The translations under genes and the position numbers were made by a program. A stretch of 64,000 bases of DNA from Laguncularia racemosa (taxonomy: Eukaryota; Streptophyta; Magnoliopsida; Myrtales; Combretaceae), in the NCBI GenBank assembly GCA_037954665.1, contig JBBMOL010000132.1, forward strand, positions 744,001 through 808,000, given 5' to 3'. A model generated the notes under the pieces. That model searched no databases, was not told the origin of the DNA, and saw only the letters and a program-made list of their open reading frames with translations. Of this stretch, positions 31,400-43,293 are shown one piece after another. Positions within the stretch are counted from its first letter, which is position 1. Each line of letters begins with the position of its first letter.

Positions 31400-32560
31400 A
31401 GGTAGAAAGTAGCCTAATACACATTCCTTGATGGGCAACTTTATAGAAGGGCATATAGTCTACCACTTCTCAAATGCCTTTGACCTTTAGAAATTGAGAA
31501 CTTGTTAATTGAGCTCCATGCTGGAGTGTATAGTAGCCATATAATGGGCTATACCTTAACCATCAAGGCACTCTAAGCTAGAGACTACTAGCTTACCATG
31601 AAATGAGATACTAAGGCAATTGTGTAGTGATGTGATATATGCCAAAAATATACCTTAGTCAACAGATAACCAAGCACTAATCTAATGCCATTCACAAGTC
31701 TATAGCCTTTCACCCAATGGGGGCTTAACATTCTCGAGCCATTCCTAAAGGTTATAGGGCAATGCCAATATATTATTATTATCGTCAACTACTTTACAAA
31801 ATGACTATAGGTTGAAGCAATAGCAAAAGGTATCGAGCATAACATAAAGGACTTTGTCACTTGCACTATATTATGTTGTTTTGGAATTCCTAGCACCATT
31901 GTCACTGATAATAGCACTTAGTTTGATAATTCTAAATTCTGAGATTTTTTTGCAAAATACAATATCGAGATTCATTATACTTTGGTTGCCTACCTACAAT
32001 CAAACGGACAAGCTAAAGCTATAAATAAAGTCATCCCATAGAGCTTCAAGAAAAGGATTGATCAAGCTAAGGGAAGATGGGTAAACAAACTCCCTTACAT
32101 TCTATGGGGATATCGAATGACCTCATGAATTGCAATAGGGGAAAGCGCTTTTAACCTAGCTTCAAAACCGAGGCTATTCTCCCAATTGAGCTTAAGCTCT
32201 AGAACCTCTACACTCAAGACTTTGATTCCTAAGTCAATGAGATTGAGCTTCGAGCCAACTTTGATCTCCCCAAAGAGCTATAAAACCAATCCAGCTACAA
32301 TGTGGTGGCTTACCAGCAACAAGCATCAAGATATTACGACACAAAAGGGAAGAATAAGGTCTTATGACTAAGCAATCTAGTCTTCCAAAAGCTTAAGGCC
32401 AATAGATCAAGAGAAGGGCAAGGAAAATTAGCCCTAAATTAGGAAGACCCATTTCAACTTTAAAACATGGTTGGACATGATGCATATAAGCTTGAAAGAC
32501 TCAATGGCCACTAAATCTCTATAAGTTGGAATGTAGATAATTTATGCCTATATTTTGAGC
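31400..32560 (+). pseudogene. Integrase remnant of the Retand-like element
   Basis: Degraded integrase order is visible. A zinc-finger region lies near 31490-31650 (ELHAGVYSSH-like on codon reading). FGIPSTIVTDNSTQFDN-like sequence is near 31880-31930, and the YLQSNGQAKAINK-like E motif is near 31990-32020. All have stops and frame changes. The tail at 32240-32500 resembles the integrase C-terminal region. Confidence 0.65.
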
Positions 32561-33284
32561 AATTCTTAGATTGTACTTCGGAGTATGTTTTAAAGTATCA
32601 TTGATGATTGTAAACATTCCTATTATTTAATGAAATTATAATTCTCATCTATTATTTGCATTTTTTTTTGTTCAAACACGAAAATAAAATTCAATGACAA
32701 GAAATTGTAATTAACGAGTAAAATTATATGCTTCGGAAAGGTAATAGTGGACTCCGCTAGATACCTAGTGACCAAACACCCACCTTTTGATTGATGGGCT
32801 AAACTCGTACTCCGAAGTTAAAATACAAAAGTCCCTCATTGACTAAGCTTAAGCCTAGCTAACAATGACACTTTGATTAATAAATTAATTCCTACCCATA
32901 ATCAATTTGATTCAACATTGATCGATGATAACTTATGTGGCATAATGGAACATCCTCATTGATCAGACATAAGCTTGAATGACGAAAATACTGCCCATAG
33001 AAAAAAAAAAAGAGGAAATAAACAAAGTACGCAAAATTTGACTAAAAATACTTGGTATACAAAAATCAAGCAATTAATATAAAAGCAAAGGCCATATTCA
33101 TATTTAACTACGAGCGAAATGATCAATAAATTAGAACATAATAGTCAACATACACATATGACAAGATATCAACACTTCATTCATTAAATGAGTTAATTAC
33201 AACCTTTAAGGTCAGCATACTAACCACTTTGCAAATATAAAAAAATGGAATACAAAATTCAACTAGATCTACGAGGTTGGGTCC

Positions 33285-36165
33285 TCTATTAGGGCTAGGG
33301 TTAGTTCTTATTACTCTTTAGTAAGCTTGGATGTTCCTTCTTTAGGATGTTCCTTGACAGGTGGTGGTGGTAGTGGTGGGACCTCATCAAAACTTAGAGG
33401 AGGAGGAATTGATGGAGGAGCTTTAAAGGAAGGAGCTAGAGGAAAATCCATCTCCTTACTAAAAGGAGGGGTTATGTTGTCATCTTAGCTGGCCTCCTCC
33501 TCCAATAACCTCTTAGCCTCGAACTCCTCCTGCTTTTTTTTTTTTTTTTTCTGGAGGGATGTTAGGTACCCTCATCATTCCATGCAATCAGGTTAGGTCG
33601 TAGGCTAAATCCCTTATATGGATCCAGCATTGTATCCTTTGCTGGCTTCCTTCCATTACCACGACCAACTACTCCATGTAGCCATTGGAAGATTGAATCT
33701 CTTCATAGATGTTATCATAGTACTAGTCTTTAGTTGTCCTCACCAACTCCTTCAATTCCTAGATCCCCATATCTTTCTTAGTATAAAGCCTCTCAAGCTC
33801 CTTAATCCACTCCTCTAAGCTCTTCTCTGAGCTTGTATATTTGTCTAGGCAATCTTACGTCATGTCTATGTCTCTTTTGTAGTCTGTTAACATAGTTTGG
33901 AGTTGTCGAATTTCTGCCTCTTGCTTCTCCTCCCTTTTTTTGGAGGTGGTGAGCTCATAAGAAAGATTTAAAATTTGATTGTTAGCTCACGAAAGTTCCT
34001 TTTGCGCCTTCTCCAGTTTTTCCAAAAATTGTTTGGACATGTCATTCTACCTCAGCTAACTTCTTGTTGTAGTCCACCACGGTTACTTGCAACTCAGTCT
34101 AAGCATCCTCAAGCTTAACTTCTGCCCTCCTAGCCTTTTGTATATAAACTTCATTACAATTATATATCTGGTTATACAAGGTGAAAATCGTAACATTATT
34201 AACCTTATGATGCTATACTTGACGATCTACATCTTTGCATGCTATGGAGCACGCCACAGGCTACCATCATCATTTGGTACAAAGTGTATGAGTCAATGCA
34301 CTTCAATTATTTGAGAGCTTTAAAACTAAACAAGTCATAGGAGTGAAAGCATACCTCTAAAAGTTGAGTAGATAAATGCTCGCATAATTGTAATAGAGTC
34401 ATCTCTAAGGCTACTTCCTTGGAGGCATGATGGTCCAATAGGCTGAGAATGCTCTTAAATGGCTCGCACCTAGTCTTAGACCCTCTAATTGTCTCTTGAA
34501 TAGCTAAAGGGGGGAGGCGCTTGAGATGAGGTCGACTTAAGCGTTTTGCAAAGATCTTGCACCTCTCTCCTCTCCCCCTTTGCTAATGAAGCATTGAACC
34601 TCTTCTTTTGACACTTCTTGGCATCAGGAAGACCAACCTCCTTGCCTAAGGCAATAGGTCTTACCTTAGTTTTACTGGGCACTGCGATGACCTTTACAGG
34701 ATGAGGCCTTTTGGCCATAGCATTTGGGGCTTGGTCTTGGTTGCACTAAGCCTTGCGTTTAAGTTCCTTCCCTTTCCCCTTTACATCAATAGTCAGGACA
34801 AGAGAAACTAACTTTCAAGGCTCGGGGCCTCGAATTGTGATCATAACCATCGAAGCCTTCTTGGCTAGCTCATTTGCTGCCCTCATTACCCTTTTTTTCT
34901 CATCCAGATTGACAAGCGGCTGAGTCCAAGATTTTCATAGACTTGAGAGGAGGCATATCTATAAAATAGACAAAAAGATTAAGAAAAGTTGAGAAAAAAA
35001 TACTTATAAGAAAGCATGAGGTCCTTGTCCCCAAGTCTTAAGTAGACAAATGATTCCATCCCTCAAGTTGGCCCCAGCTAGGTGCAAACCCTTACAAGCT
35101 TTCCTATTATTCTCTAAGCCTTATGTTCCATGATCCCCCTCAGCCTTGGACCTCTTTAGGATTTCCATTATAATACCTAAGAAGCTTCACATTATGTTTG
35201 GAGCATCGAATGGCTTCCCATTTTTCTCTTGAGCTTCAAGTAAAATCTTAGCATGACGTTGGTCATTCAACGGCAACATTGAATCTAAAAGTCTGCTCTT
35301 CCTTGTTTTTGATCACAACAAATTTATCCTTCTAATTGTGTACCGAGAAAGGTAGTCTATCCATCAGCTTCAAACTTGTTTAGCTTGCTAAGCAATATTA
35401 CCTAAGCGAGGGTCCCAAATACTTAACAATGTAAAATGAATGAAATAATTGAGGAGTCAATCAAATCCCATAAAACTTGTTTAAGCTCTTGAATGCTACA
35501 ATTAAAGTGTACATGTTCGGGACGAGCTAATGTGGATTAACCCTATGATAGTTAAAAATTTGCTTTTGAAAGCCAGTAAATGGGAGCCATAAGTTGAACT
35601 CAAAAAACTGCTCCTACGCATAGAACTTGTTTCCTTTTAGCGTAACTGCCTATTAATCTTTATATGTTAGCCGAATGATCCAACCCTTGAGAAGTGGGGC
35701 ACTATAACGTCTTATAGTATTAGCGTTGACCTCACAAACTATGCTCTTAACAACATTTAGGCCTGACCCTGATGAAGTAGGCCCTTTAAAACAAGGGTGA
35801 GCTGCCTATTGTCCTCTCCATCATTTGTATAAATATCCAAGGCTAGTTCCCCAAGCCTCACCTCCTCATCTTCACTGAATAAGTGCAAGATTGCATTATT
35901 AACCTCTTTAACCTATGTCATTAGCATGAATGGTCGACTCAAAGGACTTGTAATGTTTGCTGTCTCAATTTAAGGGAGAACAACCCTCAAACAATATTTG
36001 AGAGGGTCTATGATGAAGTGGAATTAGCTATAGTTGCAAAATGGTTTGAGAAATTGAGGTTTTTCAAAACAAAGGGAATTCAAAGACATAGAATACAAGA
36101 AGAGAGTGGTTTTGAGTAAGCAAAATGCATAAAAAAGAGAGGTAAAAATGAGACTATTTAATCCC
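33285..36165 (-). pseudogene. Antisense ORF of the Retand-like element, decayed
   Basis: On the minus strand, a TATA-like GATTAAATAGTCTC (about 36150), a pyrimidine-rich leader and a coding-like region run right to left. Fragments include HLFSEDEEVRLGELALDIYT near 35850-35890, then regions resembling plant transposon-like proteins near 35600-35100 with DAPN-type segments. A basic stretch at 34718-34485 begins MAKRPHPVKVIAVPSKTKVR. A coiled-coil region follows (about 34150-33840), then a Pro/Gly/Glu-rich tail near 33330-33450. Stops are frequent. Such antisense ORFs between integrase and 3' LTR are known in Retand-type elements; their role is unknown. Confidence 0.6.
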
Positions 36166-36432
36166 CTTGTAGGCAGTTATGGCATGCATGAGCAATTTCC
36201 AAGGTTACCCCAAGTTTTGCTATGTCAACTGCTTACACAATAAGGGCTACGATTTTTTTGCCATTGTCGATACTTTGATTCCCATCTTGACACATGTCCC
36301 TATACATTAAATACATAGATTTGCGTGCATGCATGAAATTTGAAATTGATAGTTGAAAAGATTGAAATGTACCTAACAAACCCCTTTCTCTATTGAGCTT
36401 GGAAACTAACCTAAAACTCAATACGGGCTTTT

Positions 36433-37143
36433 GTAGTGGCTTGAATAGCCAAGCTACGGGTTAAGTCCCCTTAGTCAACTCGTTAAGATTCCCCTAGCCT
36501 TGAGTCACCCCTTAACTCGAGTTAACCTAAAAAAGATTGCATGTTGTGATGGGCATGAGTGCCTTAAACATCTAGGTTATCCAGTACCCTTCTCAAGTTG
36601 GAATAACACTCTTAGCCAAAGAGCAACTCAACTAATGCATCCAAACATCATCTTGCAAATAAATACAATACAACTTTACTCTCGTCGCTGTTATGTCACT
36701 AATGAGAGTAGAAGGCAAGTGTTATATGCCTAAATTGGTGTAAGGCCAAATGACCTACCTTAGTTGAGCACAGCCCCATAACAAGAAAGTAGTTAAGCTA
36801 GTCGGAATAAATTAGGAAGGTGATCTAACTATTTGGAGACACTTTAAAGGATATTTCCTAAAACAAATTGAGTTTTTTTTAGAAGATCTATTTGTTTAAA
36901 ATATAACATCTTCACAATACTATAAAAGGACATCCTTTTGACCATGTAAATCATTTATAACTATTATAAATTTTGATTGCCATATCTTTATACAATTTTT
37001 CTAGCTTAAGTGTTGAAATTTTAGCACCGGAGATATCTCCAACGCCCTGGTAACTCACATTTGTTTTTGCAAATTAGATTACGTTAGTTTAAGGACTTGA
37101 TCCAACTTAAGATCACATTGAGGTAACAAAAGGCAATCAACAC
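36433..37143 (+). repeat. Probable 3' LTR of the Retand-like element
   Basis: After a GGGCTTT stretch the sequence starts TGTAGTGGC, contains a TATAAAAGGAC box at about 36921 and ends near CAATCAACA (37135-37143), after which the FLX-like upstream DNA begins. No partner LTR is present for comparison, so both ends are estimates. Confidence 0.4.
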
Positions 37144-37815
37144 TATAGTATTTTAATATTATGATTATATTATGAAATTATATTATATTTTTTTTATTAT
37201 ATTATATTATATTGTAGAGTATATTTAACATAAAAATCATATTAAGTTAATTTTTACTATTAATTAGAGGCTAGTGATGGGTGAAATATTTAATATAGTT
37301 GATAGAAGATATATTTTTATAAAAGTCATAAAAAGAATAAAAAAAAGAAGTAAATATGGAGAAATAAATGTATAGAAGAAAACTAAAAATTTTAACTGCT
37401 TAAAAAAAGAAAAAAAAGAGTTGAAAGCCCGTTGCTAGTTCTACACAAATGCAAAAATAAAAGTTTCTTCATTTTCCCGCTGATCGCCCAAACAAGTACT
37501 TGGCTCTAGGGATTCCTTACTCTGTCTCCAACTCTCCCATAAGTCTTGAAAGGTCAGCAACGCTGTCTCTTTTCTTCTTCTGTCGATCATGTCTCTGCAT
37601 GTATTTAATTTTCTTCTAGGTTAGGGTTAGTGTTAGGGTTTCGTTCCTAGTTGATTGTTGCGGTAAAAAAATTATATTTGATATGATTTTATTACAAATT
37701 ATTTCATTGATAATGTCATTTAAATCGGTGCCATACCGTCTGGTTTATTCACTACGTAGTTGAAGCGTTGATTTTTAATATTGTTTGTAGAGTAAGTAGT
37801 GTGATTTCACAGAGA
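37144..37815 (+). promoter_or_regulatory. FLX-like 1 upstream region, 5' UTR and UTR intron end
   Basis: AT-rich promoter to about 37430, then a pyrimidine-rich leader region (CTGTCTCTTTTCTTCTTC near 37564). A TTGTTTGTAG acceptor at about 37790, 26 bases before the start codon, suggests a 5' UTR intron; its donor is not certain. The region 37440-37815 is what the decayed copies at 3.3, 4.4 and 7.3 kb derive from. Confidence 0.5.
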
Positions 37816-39787
37816 ATGTCGGGGAGGAATCGCGGTCCACCACTCCCGATTAAAGGTGCTCCTCATGGTGGTTTTCCACCTCCCCTCCACGAACCTCCCT
37901 TGGAAAGAGGGCTTGGGCCGATTCCCCATCTGGCCTTGCTTGAGGAAATGCGGGAATCTCAATTGAGGATGGGACTGGGACCAGGACCTGGGCGTATGCC
38001 GCCTCCTCACCCTGCAATCCTCGAAGACCGTCTTGCTGCTCAACACGATGAAATCCAAGGGCTTTTAGTTGATAATCAAAGATTAGCTGCCACCCATGTT
38101 GCGCTTAAGCAGGAATTGGAAGCTGCGCAGTATGAGTTGCAGAGGATGGTGCAGATATCGGATTCGTTGCGTGCTGAAAAGGATGTTCAGATGAGGGAAT
38201 TGTACGAGAAGTCAGTGAGGATGGAAGTCGATCTTCGTGCAGTGGAGGCTATGAAGGCTGAACTTGGTCAGGTTAATGTGGATATTAAGGAGCTAACAGT
38301 TGTAAGGCAGGATCTTATGGGTCAGGTGCAAGCAAGGACTCAAGATTTGGCGAGGATGAAAGCGGATTTGCAGCAGGTGCCGGGTCTGAGGGCAGAAATC
38401 GAGACAATGAAGCAAGAAGTGCAACGCGCTCGGTAAAATAATAAAGATGTGTCTTTCATTTGTCCCAATATCATGTCTTGGTGGATAAGTAGAAACCTAA
38501 TTTTCGTCTTCTTCTTGTACAGGGCTGCTATTGAATATGAAAAAAAAGGAAGTGCGGAGAATTATGACCATGGCCAGGCGATGGGACAGAATTTGATCTC
38601 TATGGCTCGGGAAATGGAGAAACTTCGTGCAGAAATTGCTAATGCTGAAAAAAGAGCTCGTGCTGCTGCTGCTGCTGGCAATCCTAGTAAGTAACCTCTG
38701 CAATGCTTATAATGGCAAGTTGATCTCATTAGAGCTGGCATATTGAAGAAATAGCATCAGTATGCTTTGGGTCATCCGTGCATTACAGAGAGAGTTTTAT
38801 CTCAAATCCCCCAAACAATATTTCTCTTCTTCTTCTTCTTCTTCTTTTTTTCAACAAGTTATTTTTATTTTGTTAAGCGCACATACCTAGACTTTGTGTA
38901 GTTGAACAAGATTGAGTTAAATAAAGAGTATTCATAAGCTTAAAGGGTGAATGCCTTTATTTTTTTGGCAAAGCAGTGAATAAAATTTTATAACAGCCTT
39001 GTCTTGAGGCTTTATCTATCTCTACTCATCCAAGTTTGATTTAGTAGGTCATTTTTCATATTTCCCAGCACATGAACTCTGATTATGCTGGAAAAATATT
39101 TGCTGTGTATCTGTCCTATCATTTGTGATTTTGATAAGTTACCACTATCATGTTAATGCTGCATTAGTTGGAAAAGAAGTTTTAAAGAAGTCACAAAAAT
39201 TCATAAATAAACTAAAGGACCTAAAAAAGTATCAATTTGCAACATATTTTAAAATGTGAAAGCTGACTGTGCGACCAAGTTCTGGATAATGCAACTTCAT
39301 CCAGAATCACCAAAAGTCATCAAATGCAAAATCTACCTTATCGGAGATTGAAATATCTTACCTCAGTGTAAGATCTTTTCTTAAAGTAATCAAGGCTACT
39401 TCAGAAGTGGCACTCTAAGAAGCATCTCAGGGACCTTATTAATTCTTTATGGAAGTTGATGATTCTTTTGCTGATGTATCATTGAATTTCTTTATGTTTC
39501 AGGTGCAGCTTATAGTTCAGGCTATGCCAATCCTGAAACTGGTTATGGTGGGAATCCTTATCCTGCCAGTTATGGCATGAATCCTGTAAGTTTTCCTTAT
39601 TTTAATTTTAGCTAAAGTCATCAAAGGTCACCTTTTCCCCTTGATTAAATAATCACCCTTTTCGGGTCAGTAATGTTCTGTATTTGATTCTCAGGTACCG
39701 GCTGGTGCAGAAGGCTATCCTCAGTATGGACATGGACCTGCTGCTTGGAGTGCATACGATATGCAGCGTGCTCAAGGACACCGATAG
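37816..39787 (+). CDS. FLL1: FLX-like 1 coiled-coil protein (4 coding exons, 318 aa)
   Basis: Exons 37816-38432, 38523-38686, 39503-39585 and 39695-39787; all introns are GT-AG and the frame is kept throughout, ending at TAG 39785. The N-terminus is Pro/Gly-rich (1-68), starting MSGRNRGPPLPIKG. Next is the family signature ILEDRLAAQHDEIQGLL (68-84) and a long coiled coil to about 255, including MAREMEKLRAEIANAEKRAR in exon 2. The tail is Gly/Tyr/Pro/Asn-rich (258-318, GYGGNPYPASYGMNP) and ends GHR. This matches Arabidopsis FLX-like 1 better than FLX or FLL2, judged by the N-terminus and the GHR end. The founding member FLX works with FRIGIDA to activate FLC; the role of FLL1 is less clear. 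Intact, single copy here, with broken 5'-end copies far upstream. Confidence 0.93.
38823..38847. repeat. (TCT)n microsatellite in FLL1 intron 2
   Basis: About seven TTC/TCT repeats followed by a T run, inside the intron between exons 2 and 3. Confidence 0.85.
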
Positions 39788-40702
39788 ACTAGGTCTGTGT
39801 GCGAATCTAATCTGCACAATTGCTGGTATCTAAGGCTGCAATTCAATAGATATGTAAGAGTATGAAATGTTCCTTTATGAAGTTATGTGATAAACATTTT
39901 GGGGATTTCATTAGATGCTTTCTGAAGTTGTACTTTTATTGTGAACACTGATTACCTTCAAAGTTCAGACTGTGGTCTGCACCTCCTGTGTTTTGCATAT
40001 CTGCATTAAAAACTTTAGATAAAGTCCAGTGTCTAATTATAATGTGGGTCCAATTTTTGCACTCTCTTTCCAAAGCTATTATTTTTTGTTTTATAGCAAG
40101 ACAATAGTTTTAGCTTCCTCAACAGGTGGGTTAAATTTACTTCACCTGTTAAACATAAACCAGGGTGGTAGAGCAGAATAGATATATGTCATTTGGTATT
40201 TGTTATGTCCTGGTACAAGCTTACCACTGGAGGATTTCTTGGGGAAATCTTATGTGGTTTAAGAAATGCATACCAGAGACATTTCCATTTTTACATTTAG
40301 TGTCTAAAGAGATATTACACATTGGATACATTAATAATGTGGGAATGGTATCTGCAAAGTGTGAGCACATCTTACCTTTGCAATAATGCTTGCAAATCCT
40401 GCTCCTGCATTTTCTTATACTGTCTATTTTTTTATGATGTTTGAAAAGAAGTTATCAGGATTTTGAGATTCCCTATGGACTTTGTTTACTAGGGTAATTT
40501 GCTGCATGGACTCACTACAGCTTAATTAATCTGGGAGGATTATGTAATGGAAACTGGTTTTGGTAGCAGGAGTTCACTACATTTAGGAAGAGTGCGATAG
40601 GATCTGCCTTGGTGGCCAGTCTATAGGAACTTCAGCTATGTCGAGAAGGATTTATCCTCTAGAAATCTGGTTATGTAAAGAGAAACATATATAGAAGTAT
40701 GC

Positions 40703-40812
40703 TTGAATTTTTCTCTACTTTGCCATCTAGGCATTTTTTTTATGGTTACATTTTAGTTTGAATTTTTCTCTACTTTGCCATCCAGGCATTTTGTTTGTGG
40801 TTACATTTTAGT
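40703..40812. repeat. 55 bp tandem duplication
   Basis: TTGAATTTTTCTCTACTTTG (40703) recurs at 40758, and both copies continue through GCATTTT and GGTTACATTTTAG with only a few differences. Confidence 0.9.
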
Positions 40813-43235
40813 GTTGCTCTGTACCTATATGAATTTCAATACAATTACATTCCCCAAATAGTATGGAAGGTCCATCCTTGACAATCTAAAGGATGCTGGT
40901 CGTATTCCAACTTCTGCAGTTTTTCTTGCTGTTCATTCTGTTGGCTTTAAGTAGCCAGATAGATGCTACTTTGTTGGTACACAGCGTGACATTGTGTTGT
41001 GCACCTTTGTCTGTGGTGCACATTTGATACCTTGCATTATGGAGTAGAGTACAGGATTTTGTATAGAGGGATGCAACCCAATTCTGTTGTTTTACATTTA
41101 TTAATGTAACTACTGACTTGACCAACATTGGTTGCTATAGATCCAACAGAAGAAATCATTGTGGGAATTTCAGTAGTTGACACTTTAGTGCAGCATACCT
41201 TTGCTTTAGCCTTACTTTTAGTTGGCCAGATCAGGCATATTGGCTTGATAAGTTTTGCAATGATAGTCTCTTTGACATGGATACTTCTTAAGTGGTACTG
41301 AAGTTTGGAGCTTCTGGAACACCCTTAGAGAACTTTTGTTCTATATATATTACATGATTGCTGACTTTATTACTTCGACATTGGAATAAATCGAACTGGA
41401 ATGAGATTTTACGAGTCTGCACCTTAGATTGTTGTCACTTGGTTTCCTTATAAAAGTAGAATGTATTTTTTGTATTCTTCAGGTTCGCTTGGTTCTGTAG
41501 GTCAACTTATATTCATATAAGTTGCAGTATATGAAATTTGTGACCTTAATTTTCTATTTGTATTGGTCCGTATATTTCCTGACTGGAGTTAATGATGAAG
41601 CAGATGTAGGCTTGTGGATTTTATCAAACCATTAATTCTTTTTCATTAAAGTCGATTGCAGATGTTGTATTATACTGAGCAGAATAGCCTGTCATCAGAT
41701 TTCTTTTGGGTTAACTACTACTCGTGGGAAGATGTAATAAAACAGGCATCCTTTTGAATGCTCTTCATACTGGCAGTGGACATGCTTATTTTTAGGATAT
41801 CCTCTGCATCTGTATATTAAGTAAAATTTTCTATTTAGTTTGTTTTCTTGTGGAGTGTGATAGTGTACTGTCATCTGAGAAAACGCACTGCATATCAGTT
41901 GGAGACTTGGACGGTCATATATTGCTTTCCCTGAGCCTAAACCCTATGACCATACACGCTGTGATTCTTGGGTTGTGGCTTGCAATAAGAACCTATTGAA
42001 AAGACATGATCTTTTCAGGACCTATGAAAGTTTATCCACTGTTTCTTGGAATGGGGACAGCTTGTGTTGATATAAGGTCTTACATTGAATTTGCAATTCA
42101 GGGTCTATGCATTTCTATCTTGAATAATCACAACTTATCTGATCCAGATCTGGGTCTTTAATGTACAGCATTTGTTCTGGATATTGTTGGATTGTATATC
42201 CGATATAAGTGAGATTGTGAAGTTGGGCTCTATGGGACTATTGATTTTTTTGGATAAGCAAATAATTCTATGGGACTATCGATTGAACAATTGATCAACT
42301 AATTTTTGGTTGGGCTGAAGAAGAACAAAGAGGCAAGAAAAGGACTTGAAATAAAGGATACAATCAAGATCAAAGTTATGATATAGAATAAAAGGCATGA
42401 AAAAAAGAAGAAAAGAAATGAGAGACTTGCTTGCTCTAAGGCATGTTACAGTATAAAAAATGGTTAAACTAGATAGAAGGCTCCATGATAATTTTTTGTC
42501 CTCCTTCATTATTCTGTCATGGAAGTTGTGGATCTTTTCTTTTCTATAAAGGTGTGTTTCGTTAGAATCAATGTTCCTCTTGCCATAATACCTAACTCCA
42601 TGCTTATACCTCCAATTTTTTTTCATGATAATTAAAGTGAAGAAAATGAACCTGTGATTCCGTCGTTTGATTGTGGTGAAAACCCATTTGTATATTTTTG
42701 GGTTTCTGATTAAAGTTTGCAATTAGGTTAGAACTGCAGTCACAAGTTTTTTATGGATGGTCTGGGTTAAAAATTTTTAGATTCCTTAAATCATGTATTT
42801 CTTATCTTCGATGTTCATGGCTAGAGGTTATAGTGATTCTGAATGTGGCCTGAGGAGTGAATATTTTAAGGTGTATGATTTACACGGTGGGCTCCAGAAC
42901 TGTTTCTTTCCCCCAAATTACCTCTTTACGAAGACTCTAGGCTATAGGATAAATGGAGCAAAGGTTTTTGGATACAGGTTTGGTTCTTGAATTATTCTTT
43001 TGGGGGGATCCTATTTCCACCCTTTGGAGGTGAAGCTGCCAAGTACTGCTTGAAGGCTAATCAAAGCATGGGGTTTGCCTGGTTTTGCAATGGTGTTCAA
43101 CTATGAGGCTAAGGGATGGTTTCTTGGTCAAGTAAGTGAATTGATATCTAAGCCATCATCCTGCTATGTCTTCATTTCTCATTTATTTTCTTATTCTTTT
43201 TTACATGGAAGGTTTAGGCCAAGAACAATCCCTCC

Positions 43236-43236
<1 letters not shown>

Positions 43237-43285
<49 letters not shown>

Positions 43286-43293
43286 AAAAAAAA
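43237..43293. repeat. Homopolymer pair C39-A18
   Basis: An uninterrupted run of 39 C is followed directly by 18 A, preceded by CCTCCT. The lengths may be affected by sequencing. An apparent poly-proline/poly-lysine frame across it is an artefact. Confidence 0.9.

Larger units (their letters stand above)
27441..37143 (+). mobile_element. Old Tat-lineage (Retand-like) Ty3-gypsy element, 5'-truncated, heavily decayed
   Basis: Gag, protease, reverse transcriptase, RNase H and integrase remnants follow in order on the plus strand (27650-32560). A long remnant ORF then lies on the minus strand (33285-36165), followed by an LTR-like segment to about 37143. This layout, with an antisense ORF between integrase and the 3' LTR, is that of Retand/RIRE2-type Tat elements. 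No 5' LTR is visible; the left end is fused to Ogre leader. The first 200 bp (27441-27650) could not be assigned. Stops occur every few tens of codons, so it is far older than the Ogre element. Non-coding stretch 32560-33285 is probably 3' UTR. Confidence 0.75.

Noticed and set aside
42276..42722. 148-codon minus-strand frame downstream of FLL1
   Set aside because: Low-complexity, Phe/Ser/Lys-rich translation of T-rich non-coding DNA, with no domain and no splice partner.
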